A stretch of 5,942 nt of DNA. Origin: Bacteroidales bacterium. Lineage in GTDB: Bacteria; Bacteroidota; Bacteroidia; Bacteroidales; UBA7960. A model generated the notes under the pieces. It saw nothing but the letters and a program-made list of their open reading frames with translations, searched no databases and had not been told where the DNA came from. Position 1 is the first letter of the stretch. Every line of letters begins with the position of its first letter. Location of the stretch: positions 1-5,942 of the forward strand of contig SLSG01000102.1 in assembly GCA_007130545.1 (NCBI GenBank), in the 5' to 3' direction. Position numbers and translations under genes: made by a program. This document shows, in pieces, positions 5,925-5,942 of the stretch.

Positions 5925-5942
5925 ATGAAAGAACTTACAAAA
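5925..5942 (+). CDS. Start of a gene cut by the window end; possibly a BlaI/MecI-type repressor
   Basis: ATG at 5925 opens a frame of six codons (MKELTK) that runs off the window. The placement behind a TATATTTG promoter box, with a short leader, makes a real start likely. From memory, Bacteroidota BlaI/MecI/CopY-family winged-helix repressors often begin MKELTKAEE or similar. Such repressors frequently control their own promoters through palindromic operators, and one is present at 5871-5886. Six residues cannot establish a family, so the identity is only a suggestion. Confidence 0.3.

Overview
The window looks like a chromosomal segment from a member of the Bacteroidota, most likely class Bacteroidia. 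Three lines of evidence point there. The Obg protein has the phylum's typical N-terminus, no OCT domain and a non-NKxD G4 motif. The linked order hpt-adk-obg is, from memory, common in this phylum. The promoter regions carry TAnnTTTG -7 boxes, the Bacteroidota sigma-factor signature, with little Shine-Dalgarno signal at most starts. Base composition looks balanced, and no insertion sequence, phage gene, tRNA, rRNA or CRISPR array was seen. Assignment below class level is not supportable from the sequence alone.

Layout: (1) 1-2510, plus strand: the C-terminal ~835 residues of a tricorn-type beta-propeller/PDZ/S41 serine protease, cut at its 5' end by the window edge. (2) 2551-3042, minus strand: a small YfcE/MJ0936-type metallophosphoesterase, convergent with the protease. 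(3) 3043-3178: a 136-bp divergent control region with a TAnnTTTG promoter for hpt, lying inside a 13-bp-arm imperfect inverted repeat. (4) 3179-5331, plus strand: the hpt-adk-obg operon, with a 36-bp gap and then an ATGA stop/start overlap. (5) 5328-5789, minus strand: a Nim-like flavin split-barrel protein of the pyridoxamine 5'-phosphate oxidase superfamily, whose stop codon overlaps the obg stop. (6) 5790-5924: a second divergent control region with a promoter-like box on each strand and a 16-bp near-palindrome. (7) 5925-5942: the first six codons of another gene, possibly a BlaI/MecI-type repressor. There is no gene-free stretch longer than 300 bases.

How the genes fit together: the central operon joins purine salvage (Hpt makes IMP/GMP), adenylate balance (Adk) and a guanine-nucleotide-sensing ribosome-assembly GTPase (Obg), a sensible link between purine supply and growth. 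The flanking genes are housekeeping or stress accessories with no obvious shared pathway. I see no new biological system here. The most interesting non-coding signal is the dyad-symmetric hpt promoter region, followed by the operator-like palindrome at the right end.
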